Assembly (NCBI RefSeq): GCF_021869535.1 | Contig: NW_026262659.1 | Span: forward strand, 7,812,001-7,876,000 | Length of the DNA: 64,000 nucleotides | From: Mytilus californianus | Lineage: Eukaryota > Mollusca > Bivalvia > Mytilida > Mytilidae | Direction of reading: 5' to 3' | Shown here: piece by piece, positions 55,547 through 64,000 of the stretch | How the letters are laid out: the number at the start of each line of letters is the position of its first letter | Position numbering within the stretch: position 1 is the first letter of the stretch | Position numbers and translations under genes: made by a program | Notes under the pieces: generated by a model | Told to the model about the DNA's origin: nothing | Databases searched by the model: none | What the model saw: the letters and a program-made list of their open reading frames with translations, nothing else

Positions 55547-55932
55547 GGGCCATATGCTCTAGGTAAATAAAATTCAAATGCATTTAATGTTTCAAAAAAT
55601 TAAATCCTAACTGGAATTTGCTGTGCACTTTTTTCCGTTCTTGCAGAAGATAATAAAATTATCAAAGTTTCATTTGATATGGCCCACCCAGTGGCAGTTA
55701 TAATTTCCAATTATTATCCTGTATCTTTTGTCCCTCTATTGTCTATGCCAATCAATACAGTTCACTTCAATTATTACCTATAATGAAGTTCTCAAACCTC
55801 TTTCCCAAACTTTGTTTATTTTAGCACCTTTTGAAGGAACGTAAAAAAGTGCACTGCAACATCCAGTTAAATTTTTAATTTTCTAACCCATAAAATGCAT
55901 TTGAATTTTATTTATCTAGGGCATGCTATGCC
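55547..55932. mobile_element. 386-bp MITE with long inverted repeats, TAAA duplication
   Basis: Imperfect inverted arms of more than 100 bp: the left arm reads GGGCCATATGCTCTAGGTAA..., and the inverted right arm GGCATAGCATGCCCTAGATAA.... Shared inner blocks include AATAAAATTCAAATGCATTT and GTGCACTTTTTT. TAAA flanks both ends (55543-55546, 55933-55936). It lies between two candidate minus-strand exons, so it would be intronic if that gene is real. Confidence 0.8.
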
Positions 55933-56065
55933 TAAAAACTTTTCCAAATACACAAGTTTGTCTGTATTCAGAGTAAATTTTGAGGTGAAAACACAACCAT
56001 TTTAGCCAAATGGTCCACATGAACCTTAATGGCCTCTCACAAATACTGTCGATTTCTATTAAATG

Positions 56066-56531
56066 CTATGTGGAGACTTCATGAAACCTATAAAGAACTT
56101 TTTTTTCTAATTTTGTTTTCTTTAGCGATAGTACCCAACCAACAGCTGTAGCAACCGTAGTAGTGTGACAGATAATTGACATAAATTTTGGCAAATATCT
56201 GTCACAATAGCAGCTAGCTTCCTGTAGTAGCAAGCAAATGTCTTTGCTTAACAAATTATTTTCCGTTTTTTTAATATTTCCTTGTTCAAGTTAGAGATCC
56301 TCCTCTTGATAGCTGCACTTATTTGTATGTCTAGGATTTTTTTTCGGAGTAATCGGTGTTAGTGATGGATGTTGTACTGTGCGGTATCTTTTAACGATTC
56401 TTGCTATACTTTTTTATGTATAAGGTGAATTGCGACTTAAAATCTGTCGAATCTGTCGAGGGTTAAGTTTCACATCTATATATGCAAGATATTTTCTTTG
56501 AATTAATACAGTGTTTAGGTACAAAAATTAA
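56066..56531 (-). pseudogene. Decayed or misread coding region, minus strand, unknown
   Basis: One minus frame runs about 155 codons with only two internal stops (TAA in an A-run near 56415 and TAA at 56293-56291). Segments include DVKLNPRQIRQILSRN, KSIARIVKRYRTVQHP, SLLSK-like KTENNLLSKDIC, LLLQEASCYCDRYLPKF and a final stretch ending at TAG (56066-56068). Between 56281 and 56356 a neighbouring frame (DIQISAAIKRRISNLNKE) looks better, which suggests indels in the A-runs or a splice. Basic, helical composition in the first part could be DNA-binding, but I cannot assign a family. It is either a degenerate transposon or host pseudogene, or exons of the minus-strand candidate gene. Confidence 0.4.
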
Positions 56532-56800
56532 AAATTGCCTATGTTTCGTCATGGATTCCTGACTAAGTACGTGAGTTTATCCTAGTGCATGTGACTTAAC
56601 GTTTCATCGATGTATTATCTGATAATACAGACTGGTTTTGACGAAAGGTTTAGGCTAGCTTTACTTTTGTTTTATTCATCTACTTTTTGATTCTGTCAAG
56701 CAGGTTCAACTATGTTTAGGATAAACAAAAGACGAAAAACGGGTTAAGATATTTTTTAGCATACTCTAATTTTTTATCATAAAAGACACTATTTCTGTTT

Positions 56801-56964
56801 CTATGGGCTCGCACACCAGTATATCCGCATAGGTACAACCGGAACATCTCTCAATTCTTGTGCACGGGGATATATTACAATTTTTGGATCTCTGTCCTTT
56901 GGTAACGATATTTTCTCAAAATGTGGTTCACAACTGTCAAGCGTTGCTAAAGGATAATTTTCAG
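56801..56964 (-). CDS. Candidate exon, minus strand, unknown gene
   Basis: A pyrimidine-rich acceptor (CTTACTCTTTCTACAATTACAG, AG at 56966-56965) leads into 53 codons: ENYPLATLDSCEPHFEKI, SLPKDRDPKIVIYPRAQ, ELRDVPVVPMRIYWCASP, then TAG (56803-56801). Proline, charged and aromatic residues are well mixed, unlike AT-rich noise. It could be a terminal exon, or could splice out earlier at a weak GT before the stop. No family recognised. Confidence 0.45.
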
Positions 56965-57584
56965 CTGTAATTGTAGAAAGAGTAAGAAGTTAAAACATTT
57001 TATTGGAAATCTTTATTCAAAGTTTTTTTGTCTTATGTATTGATAATTTTTCGAGGAAGTAATATTCAAAGCTCTATTTTGATCATTTTCAAATGTATAG
57101 ATTTGATATCATTGTAACAATTTAAGTTTTTTTTGTTGTTTTTTTTTTTACTTTTGTTATTAACCCATAATATTTACCTAAGATGTAGTTAAGAAAAAAG
57201 AACACAATTAATGATAAACAGCTGTGCTAAGATCACATCAAATACTACACTGCTCTTCGTATGCGTTGTGAAATTATTGTCAGCTTAATTTCTATATTGT
57301 AGAAGGCATTTATTCAGAAAACAGTAAAATAACACTGCGGAAAAACTTGCAATGAATACCCGTACAAAACAAAATTTCCTTTTGATATCTTAGTGTATTT
57401 GATGGTTAAATTTTCATTACTTTGTGAAATAGATCTGTTTGTTTTTCAAACCGAACGGGTGCTATCTTTCATCAATTACAACCATGTAAATTTGTAGTTT
57501 GATCCAAACACACCTTGAGCTGTTGTGCAACATTTGGTGTGTGACATTTAAAAATATTACCTACATTCTGACAGTAAAGTAGTG

Positions 57585-57720
57585 TTACTCTAAAACGACA
57601 AAACTGTTGTTATTTTTTTCAAAATCGAAAGGTAGCCAGCTATCTTCCAAAGATTCAAATATTCCTTTCATTAACGTTTCGTGAATCTTTGTAACAGCAT
57701 TCTCTAGTTTTTTAAACCCA
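57585..57720 (-). CDS. Candidate exon, minus strand, unknown gene
   Basis: Acceptor-like TTTCTTCATGTCCTTGTAAAG (AG at 57722-57721) is followed by a 44-codon frame: GFKKLENAVTKIHETLM, KGIFESLEDSWLPFDF, EKNNNSFVVLE, stop TAA at 57587-57585. A donor AGA|GTAACA overlaps the stop (GT at 57588-57587). The helix-like first half and low-stop context look coding. Phase does not match a direct join to the segment at 56964, so an exon is missing, a boundary is wrong, or the gene is broken. Confidence 0.42.
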
Positions 57721-58212
57721 CTTTACAAGGACATGAAGAAATTTGATACTCATGAACTTATAATGTAGTTACGATTCCAAGGTACATGTATATATTTAAA
57801 TTATTCCTACCGCATGTTTTATGCTTATGATAGCCTATTTGCCATAGTCATTTTCAACGTTTTACGTTTATAGAAACTTAACCAGCGAAAAAGTACAAGA
57901 TATAATTGTTTACCATATTCGTTTATATGTTATACATATTGTTAAAGAGAGGCGAATGATACAAACGTGATTTGTAAACTATACAATATTTTGATTTTGT
58001 TATTTATAAATAATAGATAACTAAATGTACAGACACAATTATATGATATCATACACGGTTTGTTAAATCTTGTAAACACTTACAAAAAATGTATGCCTTT
58101 TCAAGCGAATCATGCGTTACATTTTTAAGAGTTTTTTTACATAGGGTAATGTTGATTACTCTTGCATGTCAAATATACACATTCTTATTTTGTTTGTTAC
58201 TTTAATGTACAG
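57721..58212. other. Spacer upstream of the PLAT exon
   Basis: AT-rich. It ends in the acceptor of the plus-strand PLAT exon. No other feature was recognised. If the minus-strand candidate is a gene, this spacer lies between divergently transcribed sequences. Confidence 0.5.
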
Positions 58213-58690
58213 GTGATCAACGTTCGGTAAAATGGTTTCCTATAAGATAACGGTTAAAACTGGAGACAAAAAGGGAGCAGGAACGGATGCTAATGTTTAT
58301 CTAATACTTCATGGAAAAGGTACCCAGACAAACAAGCAGACTCTTGATACCTTTTTTAAAAATGATTTCGAAAGAGGTAATATTGATAACTATTCTGTTG
58401 ATTCTGAAGTCAACATACCAGAAGTGCAAAGAATTGAGTTGTGGCGAGACGCATATGGTTTGTTCAGCAACTGGTATTTAGATTGGATTGAAGTTACCAA
58501 TTTGGCAACCAACATCACATCAATATTCCCAGCAATGAAATGGATCAAAGAGAACCAGCGTTACTTTTTCAATCACATTGACACATGTTTGCCACAAGAC
58601 GATCCATTCAAAGAAATGAGAATGGTAGAGCTTCAGAACATACAGAGAGATTATCAGCTTCAAGTTAAGGTACCTGGATTACCTGCTCAG
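58213..58690 (+). CDS. First coding exon of a lipoxygenase-like gene (PLAT/LH2 domain)
   Basis: Acceptor TACTTTAATGTACAG (AG 58211-58212) and donor CTCAG|GTAAGAAT (GT 58691-58692) bound the exon. The ATG at 58232 leaves 19 bases of 5' UTR, and coding to 58690 is 153 complete codons (phase 0). Residues 3-115 form a PLAT/LH2 beta-sandwich: YKITVKTGDKKGAGTDANVY, IELWRDAYG and the SNWYLDWIEV strand typical of the family. The following FPAMKWI...DTCLPQDDP...MVELQNIQRDYQ resembles the linker into the lipoxygenase catalytic domain. PLAT domains bind membranes and Ca2+ and present lipids to the oxygenase, so the full protein probably oxidises polyunsaturated fatty acids. The iron-ligand catalytic exons are not found in the next 5 kb, so the gene either has a very long intron or is truncated. 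The apparent four codons after 58690 are intron. Confidence 0.82.
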
Positions 58691-59692
58691 GTAAGAATAC
58701 AGTAAAATGAACTGAACACTTTATAAATTTCATGAATTTTTCACCAAATACTTCATTTTGACGTTTAACACCACCATTTCTTGAAAGTTACATCCAGAAA
58801 TGACGTATACAAACATAACGAAACATACCTACCTCATATTTGTATATCCATATCTGCTTTTTTTTAATAAAAGTTGTACCTAACGTCAGTATCAAATTTG
58901 CAATACATTAACACATTTTTCAAATTAGGTTATCTCCATTTTGCCAGAAATAAAAATCACAAGAAAATACGTTTTATCGACCACCACAAATGGAAATAAA
59001 AACTGTAATTTTGCGATCTTTTTATAACTGAAAAATCTTTGACGGGATTCATTTCGCAAAAAATGAAACCTTGCATTCTAAAGTTTACAAGCATGATTTA
59101 TGTTCAGCTTTTTGTAAAATCGCAATAATTCATCTCGAATGTAGGGCCATTGTTCAGCAATTGCAATAAAAAATGAACGAAAAACCGAATAAATACCGTA
59201 TTTTGCTTCTATACATCTTTACGTCTGTAACCTGATGAAAAGATACTGAGTGCATTGTGCCTCTATATTATATTTACCATTGAATTTAGGTGTTCAGACA
59301 TGGACCTTTCCTCTAACCAAAATTATGTACTTTAATTTTTGTCTATATTTTAAGTAAATCTTTGCAGTACTTTACTTTTGTGGTATTTATTCACACTTTC
59401 AATAATTGAGATTATACAAAGTGAAAGCATTTTACAGTTCGGGGGCTTTTTAAAATGTCGGTCTGTTACGATTCATTAAGTTACACAACTAAAAATTAAA
59501 ACCTGCACAAAGTTGTTTTAAATCTGTTTAGAATTATACCTTTAGCTAGACAATATAGAATCAATTTTTATGTTGGTACATGTAACAGTAACATCCCGGA
59601 GTAAACAGCTGGTAGTGTATGTACAGCGTCGTTAATAAAAATCATGCTAAATACGTACCGATTATCAGATTGTCTGCATATTGATATTTATA
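58691..59692. other. Intron or intergenic, no gene recognised
   Basis: Begins with the splice donor of the PLAT exon. AT-rich with no exon-like frame. Phrases such as TCGCAAAAAATGAAACC near 59056 look like old interspersed repeat. Confidence 0.5.
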
Positions 59693-59813
59693 GAATAACT
59701 AATCGAACAACACATTAATTCACGAATGCGCGTAGCGCATGAGTTAATTATCAGTGTTGTTCGGTCACGAGTTAATTTTTTTTTCGATATTTGAATTCTT
59801 TGATTAGTTATTC
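59693..59813. mobile_element. 121-bp hairpin MITE
   Basis: GAATAACTAATC (59693-59704) is perfectly inverted as GATTAGTTATTC (59802-59813). A second pair, CGAACAACAC...ATGCGC and GCGCAT...GTGTTGTTCG, gives a strong internal hairpin. Confidence 0.65.
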
Positions 59814-60043
59814 TTTTTATTACATTGGCAAAGGACTTTTTTTAATGAAATTAATGTAGAAAATGTAAGGAACTATATCTTTTTTCTACGCATTCACAAT
59901 TTGTTTTGATCCGACGTTATCGACGTCATGACAACGCATATTGTTGTATGACGTCAGAGAGTGAAATAACCACGTTTATTTCACATGTGAAATTATCGGT
60001 TTTTATTTGACTGGGAAATCAATGTAATTCATTGCTACCAATG

Positions 60044-60162
60044 TAATAATGTAAAATATCAGCTGCGAGTCACAACATGAAGCGTTTGGTCGAGTGAGCG
60101 CAGCGAACGAGTCCAAAAAGGCTTCATATTGTGTCGAGCTGAGCTGATATTTTACAATATTA
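60044..60162. mobile_element. 119-bp hairpin MITE
   Basis: The left arm TAATAATGTAAAATATCAGC is inverted at the right (GCTGATATTTTACAATATTA ending 60162). ACAACATGAAGC pairs with GCTTCATATTGT further in, and a GTGAGCGCAGCGAACGAG core forms the loop. The 95-codon minus frame 60003-60290 runs across it and is not a gene. Confidence 0.72.
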
Positions 60163-61417
60163 ATACGCAGATAACCAAATATTCGATTTATCGGGTTGTA
60201 TTTGCGTATTTTGCATGATAGAAACAAGTGTTTCTTTTTTTCACCAGCAAACCGGAAGATGACTTGACAAATTCGGGTTAAACTTATCAACGTCGGTTCA
60301 TTTATTATGAAGTCGGTGATATGTCCGGGTCAAAGTTATCATGGCCAGGTCAACGTATTTAACGTCACAAAGCCGTCATATGTAATTTTATCAATAGCTG
60401 AGCAGATTTATATAGTCAGTGGGACGACCGATAATGCATACTACCAGTTTCATACTGTCAATAATCATTTACCATTTACTCACTCAAACATAGTAATGCT
60501 ACCTACATATTGTATAGGCTACATGTGTTTGATTTAAGTGTATTTCCTTCAAATAATTTAACATGCTACTATTTATACCCAGAAACATGACGTTTGCATA
60601 TAGTTGTTGCCTAGGATAATTCACAAGTTTGGGATACTAAAAATGTATCTTACACTAACAGAAAACCATGGTATTGCCTAGAAATTAGCAACGGTTACAA
60701 AACCTACCAAAATCCAAACCCGATTATCCCATGAGATCTACGGAAAGATCGAAAATATCTAAAACAGTAAAACAGGCATGATATCATAGTTTATTTACTT
60801 GGGTGGATAGTTGACTCGTTGGCAATCATACCACATCTCCTTTTTTAAAGGCAGTGCTTTAATGCCTTTCTAGTTGTCGTGTTAATATTTCTTTCCGCGA
60901 TATCCAACTTATCTACGTGGGGGGTCATTTAGCTCCAAGTAGATCCGGAAAATGTTGATTCTCTCCTCTTCTTATTGTGGTATAAAATGTTTTTTGTCTC
61001 ATTTCATTTACATTGGGAAATAGAGAAACGATCATTGTGCTTTGTTAGTTTTAAAAACTTTTGATATATTTGTATTTTACATTATAAGCAGTCAACCGAT
61101 TGACAAACTAGAATTATTTGAATTCCGTGTGGAAAGAGCTCGGGTTAATTTCGAGTATTTTCTGCAATCCAGATGTTTATAAATCATTTCAGTCGTTGAT
61201 ATAATAATTAAAGGTCGACTGAACATGAATTATATTATACAATTTAAAGCGCATTTCTGTTTATGCACGCGAACCCGTCTAACGTTATTGTTATTTCGCA
61301 GTTATATAAAGTAGCAAATTATCGTTCCTGAATAGGTGGCGCCGTGGTAGCCGATCCTGTACTTCAACTTCCGGTTTCTGCACTGTGCAACTATTACAGT
61401 TGCATTTTTAATTAACG
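60163..61417. other. No gene recognised
   Basis: A 76-codon plus frame (60307-60537) has no recognisable domain or splice signals. Otherwise low-complexity AT-rich sequence apart from the short interspersed repeat at 60801-60848. Confidence 0.5.
60801..60848. repeat. Short interspersed repeat fragment typical of mussel transcripts
   Basis: GGGTGGATAGTTGACTCG followed by TTGGCAATCATACCACATCT is a phrase I recall from many Mytilus UTR and EST sequences, so it is probably a fragment of a widespread SINE-like repeat. This is from memory only. Confidence 0.4.
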
Positions 61418-61629
61418 ATGCAAAGTACTTGTTGTTGTGTACCTGGATGTCATTTAAGAGGAGGACATGCATTTCCAAATGACTTAAAAAGAAGGAAAAG
61501 TTGGATCAACGCCATGGCCCATACGCAGATTGGACGAGAACACGATGAAATCGTGGAGTCCATCTCAATCAGCTGTTGTTTGCAAGGCACATTTTACTGA
61601 AAAAGACTACGTGCAGGAAACTATTCATG
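61418..61629 (+). pseudogene. THAP zinc-finger exon of a decayed THAP/DDE transposase
   Basis: The ATG at 61418 opens with a Cys cluster (CCCVPGC), then HAFPNDLKRRKSWINAM. This is the N-terminal half of a C2CH THAP DNA-binding domain. After a frameshift between about 61535 and 61560 the other half follows in the next frame: WSPSQSAVVCKAHFTEKDY, carrying the conserved Trp-Pro and the C-x2-H pair. The exon ends at a donor ATTCATG|GTAAAA (GT 61630-61631), phase 1. The domain sits at the N-terminus of the transposase whose second exon starts at 63209. The frameshift marks it as inactive unless it is a sequencing error. Confidence 0.72.
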
Positions 61630-62168
61630 GTAAAACTCTATTTTCTTTTAAAAATATATAGTTATATATGTAATCGCCATGCGAATAAACCAAAGTCAGT
61701 TTACAACCGCAATTATCGTTTTAGAATAAAAGGGGGTGGTTAATTCAAGACGTCATAATTTTTTGGATAACGATTCAATGTGATCTGTTTGAGATTTTTT
61801 GGTGCTTGCTACAATTATAATGATTTCTTACAAGAGGTATATCATACTGAGAATTATTTTAGCAGTAATAATGCTTATGTAGTAATGACAGGAATGCATA
61901 AGCTATGTCTCATAGACTTTCTTGAAAAATATCAATGACAATGTTAACAGGAACAAAACAATGACATGCTCTCATCTATATTATAGTTATTTAGGTACAA
62001 ACAATGTATGTTTGTTGCATACGTCTCTCATTGTTTGTCCTTTGGATTTACATAACAATTTTAACATACATTTTGATGTACATTGAATCAGGCTAACATA
62101 GTTTTATCCAGATTGTAATGAATAAATCTAGTTAATATTTTGCCAGGTTACGAGTACAAAGGAATTAT

Positions 62169-63130
62169 AGTTATCTCGTACCATTGTAACTCGTACCAAT
62201 GTCAACTCGTACCACTAAACAAAAACTCGTTCCAATGCAAACTCGTACCACTGCTAACTCGTACCACGGTAAATTCATACCATTGTAAAATTCAAATGGT
62301 GTTTAATGATGAATATATACTTTAATTTCACTCAATACCTCTTAAGTCTGTAAAATGTATATAATTTGAAATTACAATAACCAATTTGTAGCTAATTTTC
62401 CTTGTCTAATTGGATAGAGAAAACCGTGGCAGATTGGCTTTGTTGTCTCCCTTGAATAGACTCTTTTTTAAACTTTTACTGACAACTATTTGATTTAATT
62501 TTTAATCATTCCAAATCAGTAACATTGAATAGATTTGGGTATTTTTCTATTGTTTCTAAAAGGAATTTTATATAATGAAAGAATTTATTGATTGTGTTTT
62601 AAAGGTTTAAAATTGTTTATGACCAACAGTTAGAAAGTATGAAATTTATTTTTATACAATATTCAGCACATTTCAGCAGAATATGACCATGCTTATATGA
62701 TTATACAAGTTGATTAGTTAAAGATAAAAAAAAACCAAGTTGATTAGTTAATAATCAACCAATAATCACACAATCAAAGGAATTTAATATATCTATTAGC
62801 ATGGTAATTAAGAAATTACATTTGTATTTTTGTCTAAGTTTTCATTAAAATCTGGTATAAATTTCAAAGATATTTTAATTTTTTGTATAAAGATTAAAAA
62901 AAAAATAATCATAAAACATTTGTATTTTTGTCTAAGTTTTCATTAAAATCTAGTATAAAATTCAAGTAATTCAACTTTTTTTATTTAGTTTACAAAAAAA
63001 AAAAATCATAAAACTTTCGTATTTTTGAATATATTTTTAATGGTACGAGTTTGCAGTGGTACGAGTTCTGATTGGTACGACTTCCCAGTGGTATTTACGT
63101 GGTACGAGTTTACAATGGTACGAGTTAACT
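62169..63130. mobile_element. About 0.96-kb element with inverted CTCGTACCA motif arrays
   Basis: Left cluster (62171-62295): about seven copies of CTCGTACCA separated by 6-10 bases, such as CTCGTACCATTGTAA, CTCGTACCAATGTCAA and CTCGTACCACTGCTAA. Right cluster (63040-63130): about six copies in the opposite orientation (TGGTACGAGTTTGCAG and variants). The outermost copies AGTTATCTCG and CGAGTTAACT are near-inverse termini. The layout is that of a non-autonomous element with subterminal repeats. There is no coding content, and the 61-codon frame 62140-62325 is a repeat artefact. Target duplication not resolved. Confidence 0.65.
62819..63014. repeat. 98-bp tandem duplication within the intronic element
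   Basis: CATTTGTATTTTTGTCTAAG... starts at 62819 and again at 62917, with AAAACTTTCGTATTTTTG beginning a third partial copy near 63008. Poly-A runs separate the copies. Confidence 0.8.
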
Positions 63131-63208
63131 TGCTTCTGTACAAAGTATGCATTGCTAATGGAAGTTCATTTAATTATCCAAAAACTAATGTTTTATAACC
63201 TTTTTCAG

Positions 63209-64000
63209 GGCACAAACCCACCATACAGAGACTTAAGTCTACTGCCAATCCCAGCCTATTTTCCTGGACCAAGCAAGAGACTGAATCGTCCGCAAAAAGA
63301 AAAATCAGGGCAGTTTCCTGTGAAAACAAAAGAACTAAACTTGATGAATATTGTAGTAGAAATCTAGAGGAAAGTTTTGATTGTAAAGTTGGTTTTCCTG
63401 AAGAAGTAATTCATACTGCAGACAGGATTTATGACTGTCCACCACCAACTGCCGAGCTAATGTTGAGCTTCACAGATGGAATTACGCAAACACCATCAAT
63501 GCCTATATTTTCAGCAGAGAATTTTGAAATGAAGACACGTGACACAGCCATGCATTTTTATACCGGTTTAGAGTTGTATACTAAATTTTTATTTGTTTTG
63601 ACCACACTTGGTCCAACAGCACATTGTTTGAGATACATATATTTTCAAATTGATAGGGTGTCATTTGAAAATCAGTTTTTTTATGACTTTGATGAAATTG
63701 ATGCATTATACAACCAACTTTGAACTGTCTAGATTCTAGATTGAAACTAGTGTTAAGAATATTGTGTAAACATGGATTGTTTTTAGTGGTTTAGTCAGGT
63801 ATTTTTCGCCATCCAACTTAGAATTAAAGTTTCCTACAACTTGGATTATTATTGACAGCACAGAATATCCCGTGATAAAACCTAAAGCTCCTAGAGCTCA
63901 GGCAACCTTTTCATCATATAAAAACAGAAACACTGAAAATACTTGTATGTTCGACACCTGGTGGTTTAGTCAACTATGTCTCTAATGCATATGTTGGTTG
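63209..64000 (+). pseudogene. Second exon of the THAP/DDE (ISL2EU/IS5-like) transposase, decayed, runs off the window
   Basis: The frame in phase with exon 1 reads HKPTIQRLKSTANPSLFSW, then NKRTKLDEYC and SFTDGITQTPSMPIFSAENF, to a stop at 63721-63723. After a +1 shift in the T-run near 63680 homology continues as FFMTLMKLMHYTTNFELSR (HTH region), with stops at 63737-63739 and 63767-63769. It goes on to IIIDSTEYPVIKPKAPRAQA, holding the first catalytic Asp (63854-63856), ATFSSYKNRNT, another shift near 63925, and STPGGLVNYVSNAYVG at the edge. This block order matches DDE_Tnp_4 transposases of THAP-bearing ISL2EU/Harbinger-related elements. Multiple lesions make it non-functional. The second and third acidic residues lie beyond the window. 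Confidence 0.78.

Larger units (their letters stand above)
61630..63208 (+). other. Intron of the THAP/DDE transposase gene
   Basis: GT at 61630 and AG at 63207-63208 (CCTTTTTCAG). Exon phases agree: G from exon 1 plus GG from exon 2 makes one Gly codon. Most of the 1,579 bp is an inserted element (62169-63130). The remaining 61630-62168 holds nothing recognised. Confidence 0.62.

Noticed and set aside
60003-60537. Minus frame 60003-60290 and plus frame 60307-60537
   Set aside because: The first crosses a hairpin MITE. The second has no recognisable domain and no exon boundaries.

Overview
This is animal nuclear DNA, very AT-rich, with spliced genes and dense small transposons. It most resembles a bivalve mollusc, probably a mussel (Mytilus-like). 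Three things suggest this: a bivalve-style element with a 168-bp tandem core, a GACGGACA microsatellite tail and a terminal hairpin (50959-52295); a short repeat motif at 60801-60848 that I recall from Mytilus transcripts; and the base composition. The species call rests on memory, not on a search.

Positions 1-45509 are one head-to-tail tandem array with a 1,687-bp unit: 27 units plus a partial 28th. The left edge lies outside the window. Units are almost identical and carry no convincing gene. Every unit except 7 and 13 contains a 448-bp segment with imperfect terminal inverted repeats (TIRs), flanked by TATA on both sides. Units 7 and 13 lack exactly this segment plus one TATA, as expected of an empty insertion site. 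The array stops at the TATA after the last copy of the segment, and there a second TATA-flanked TIR element (45510-47375) begins.

From 45510 to 54221 the sequence is a patchwork of mobile DNA. It holds the 1.9-kb TIR element with two smaller inverted-repeat elements inside, and a 1.96-kb element with TA target duplication (48484-50439) that carries subterminal TAGTCA arrays, a 51-bp minisatellite and minus-strand splice signals. These are followed by the pearl/Helitron-like element, a 5'-truncated minus-strand LINE with reverse transcriptase (52313-53945), and a tRNA-derived SINE-like sequence (about 53950-54221).

From 54222 to the end there is lower-copy DNA. Four minus-strand stretches between 55265 and 57720 look coding but are unrecognised. 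One clear plus-strand exon (58213-58690) encodes a PLAT/LH2 domain at the N-terminus of a lipoxygenase-like protein, and its later exons are not seen here. The right edge holds a decayed THAP-domain/DDE transposase gene (61418-64000, running off the window). Its intron contains a roughly 0.96-kb element with inverted arrays of a CTCGTACCA motif. Several small hairpin elements are scattered between.

There is no operon-like organisation. The main biology is a very young, homogeneous long-unit satellite that carries a DNA transposon, ending at another transposon of similar terminal structure.
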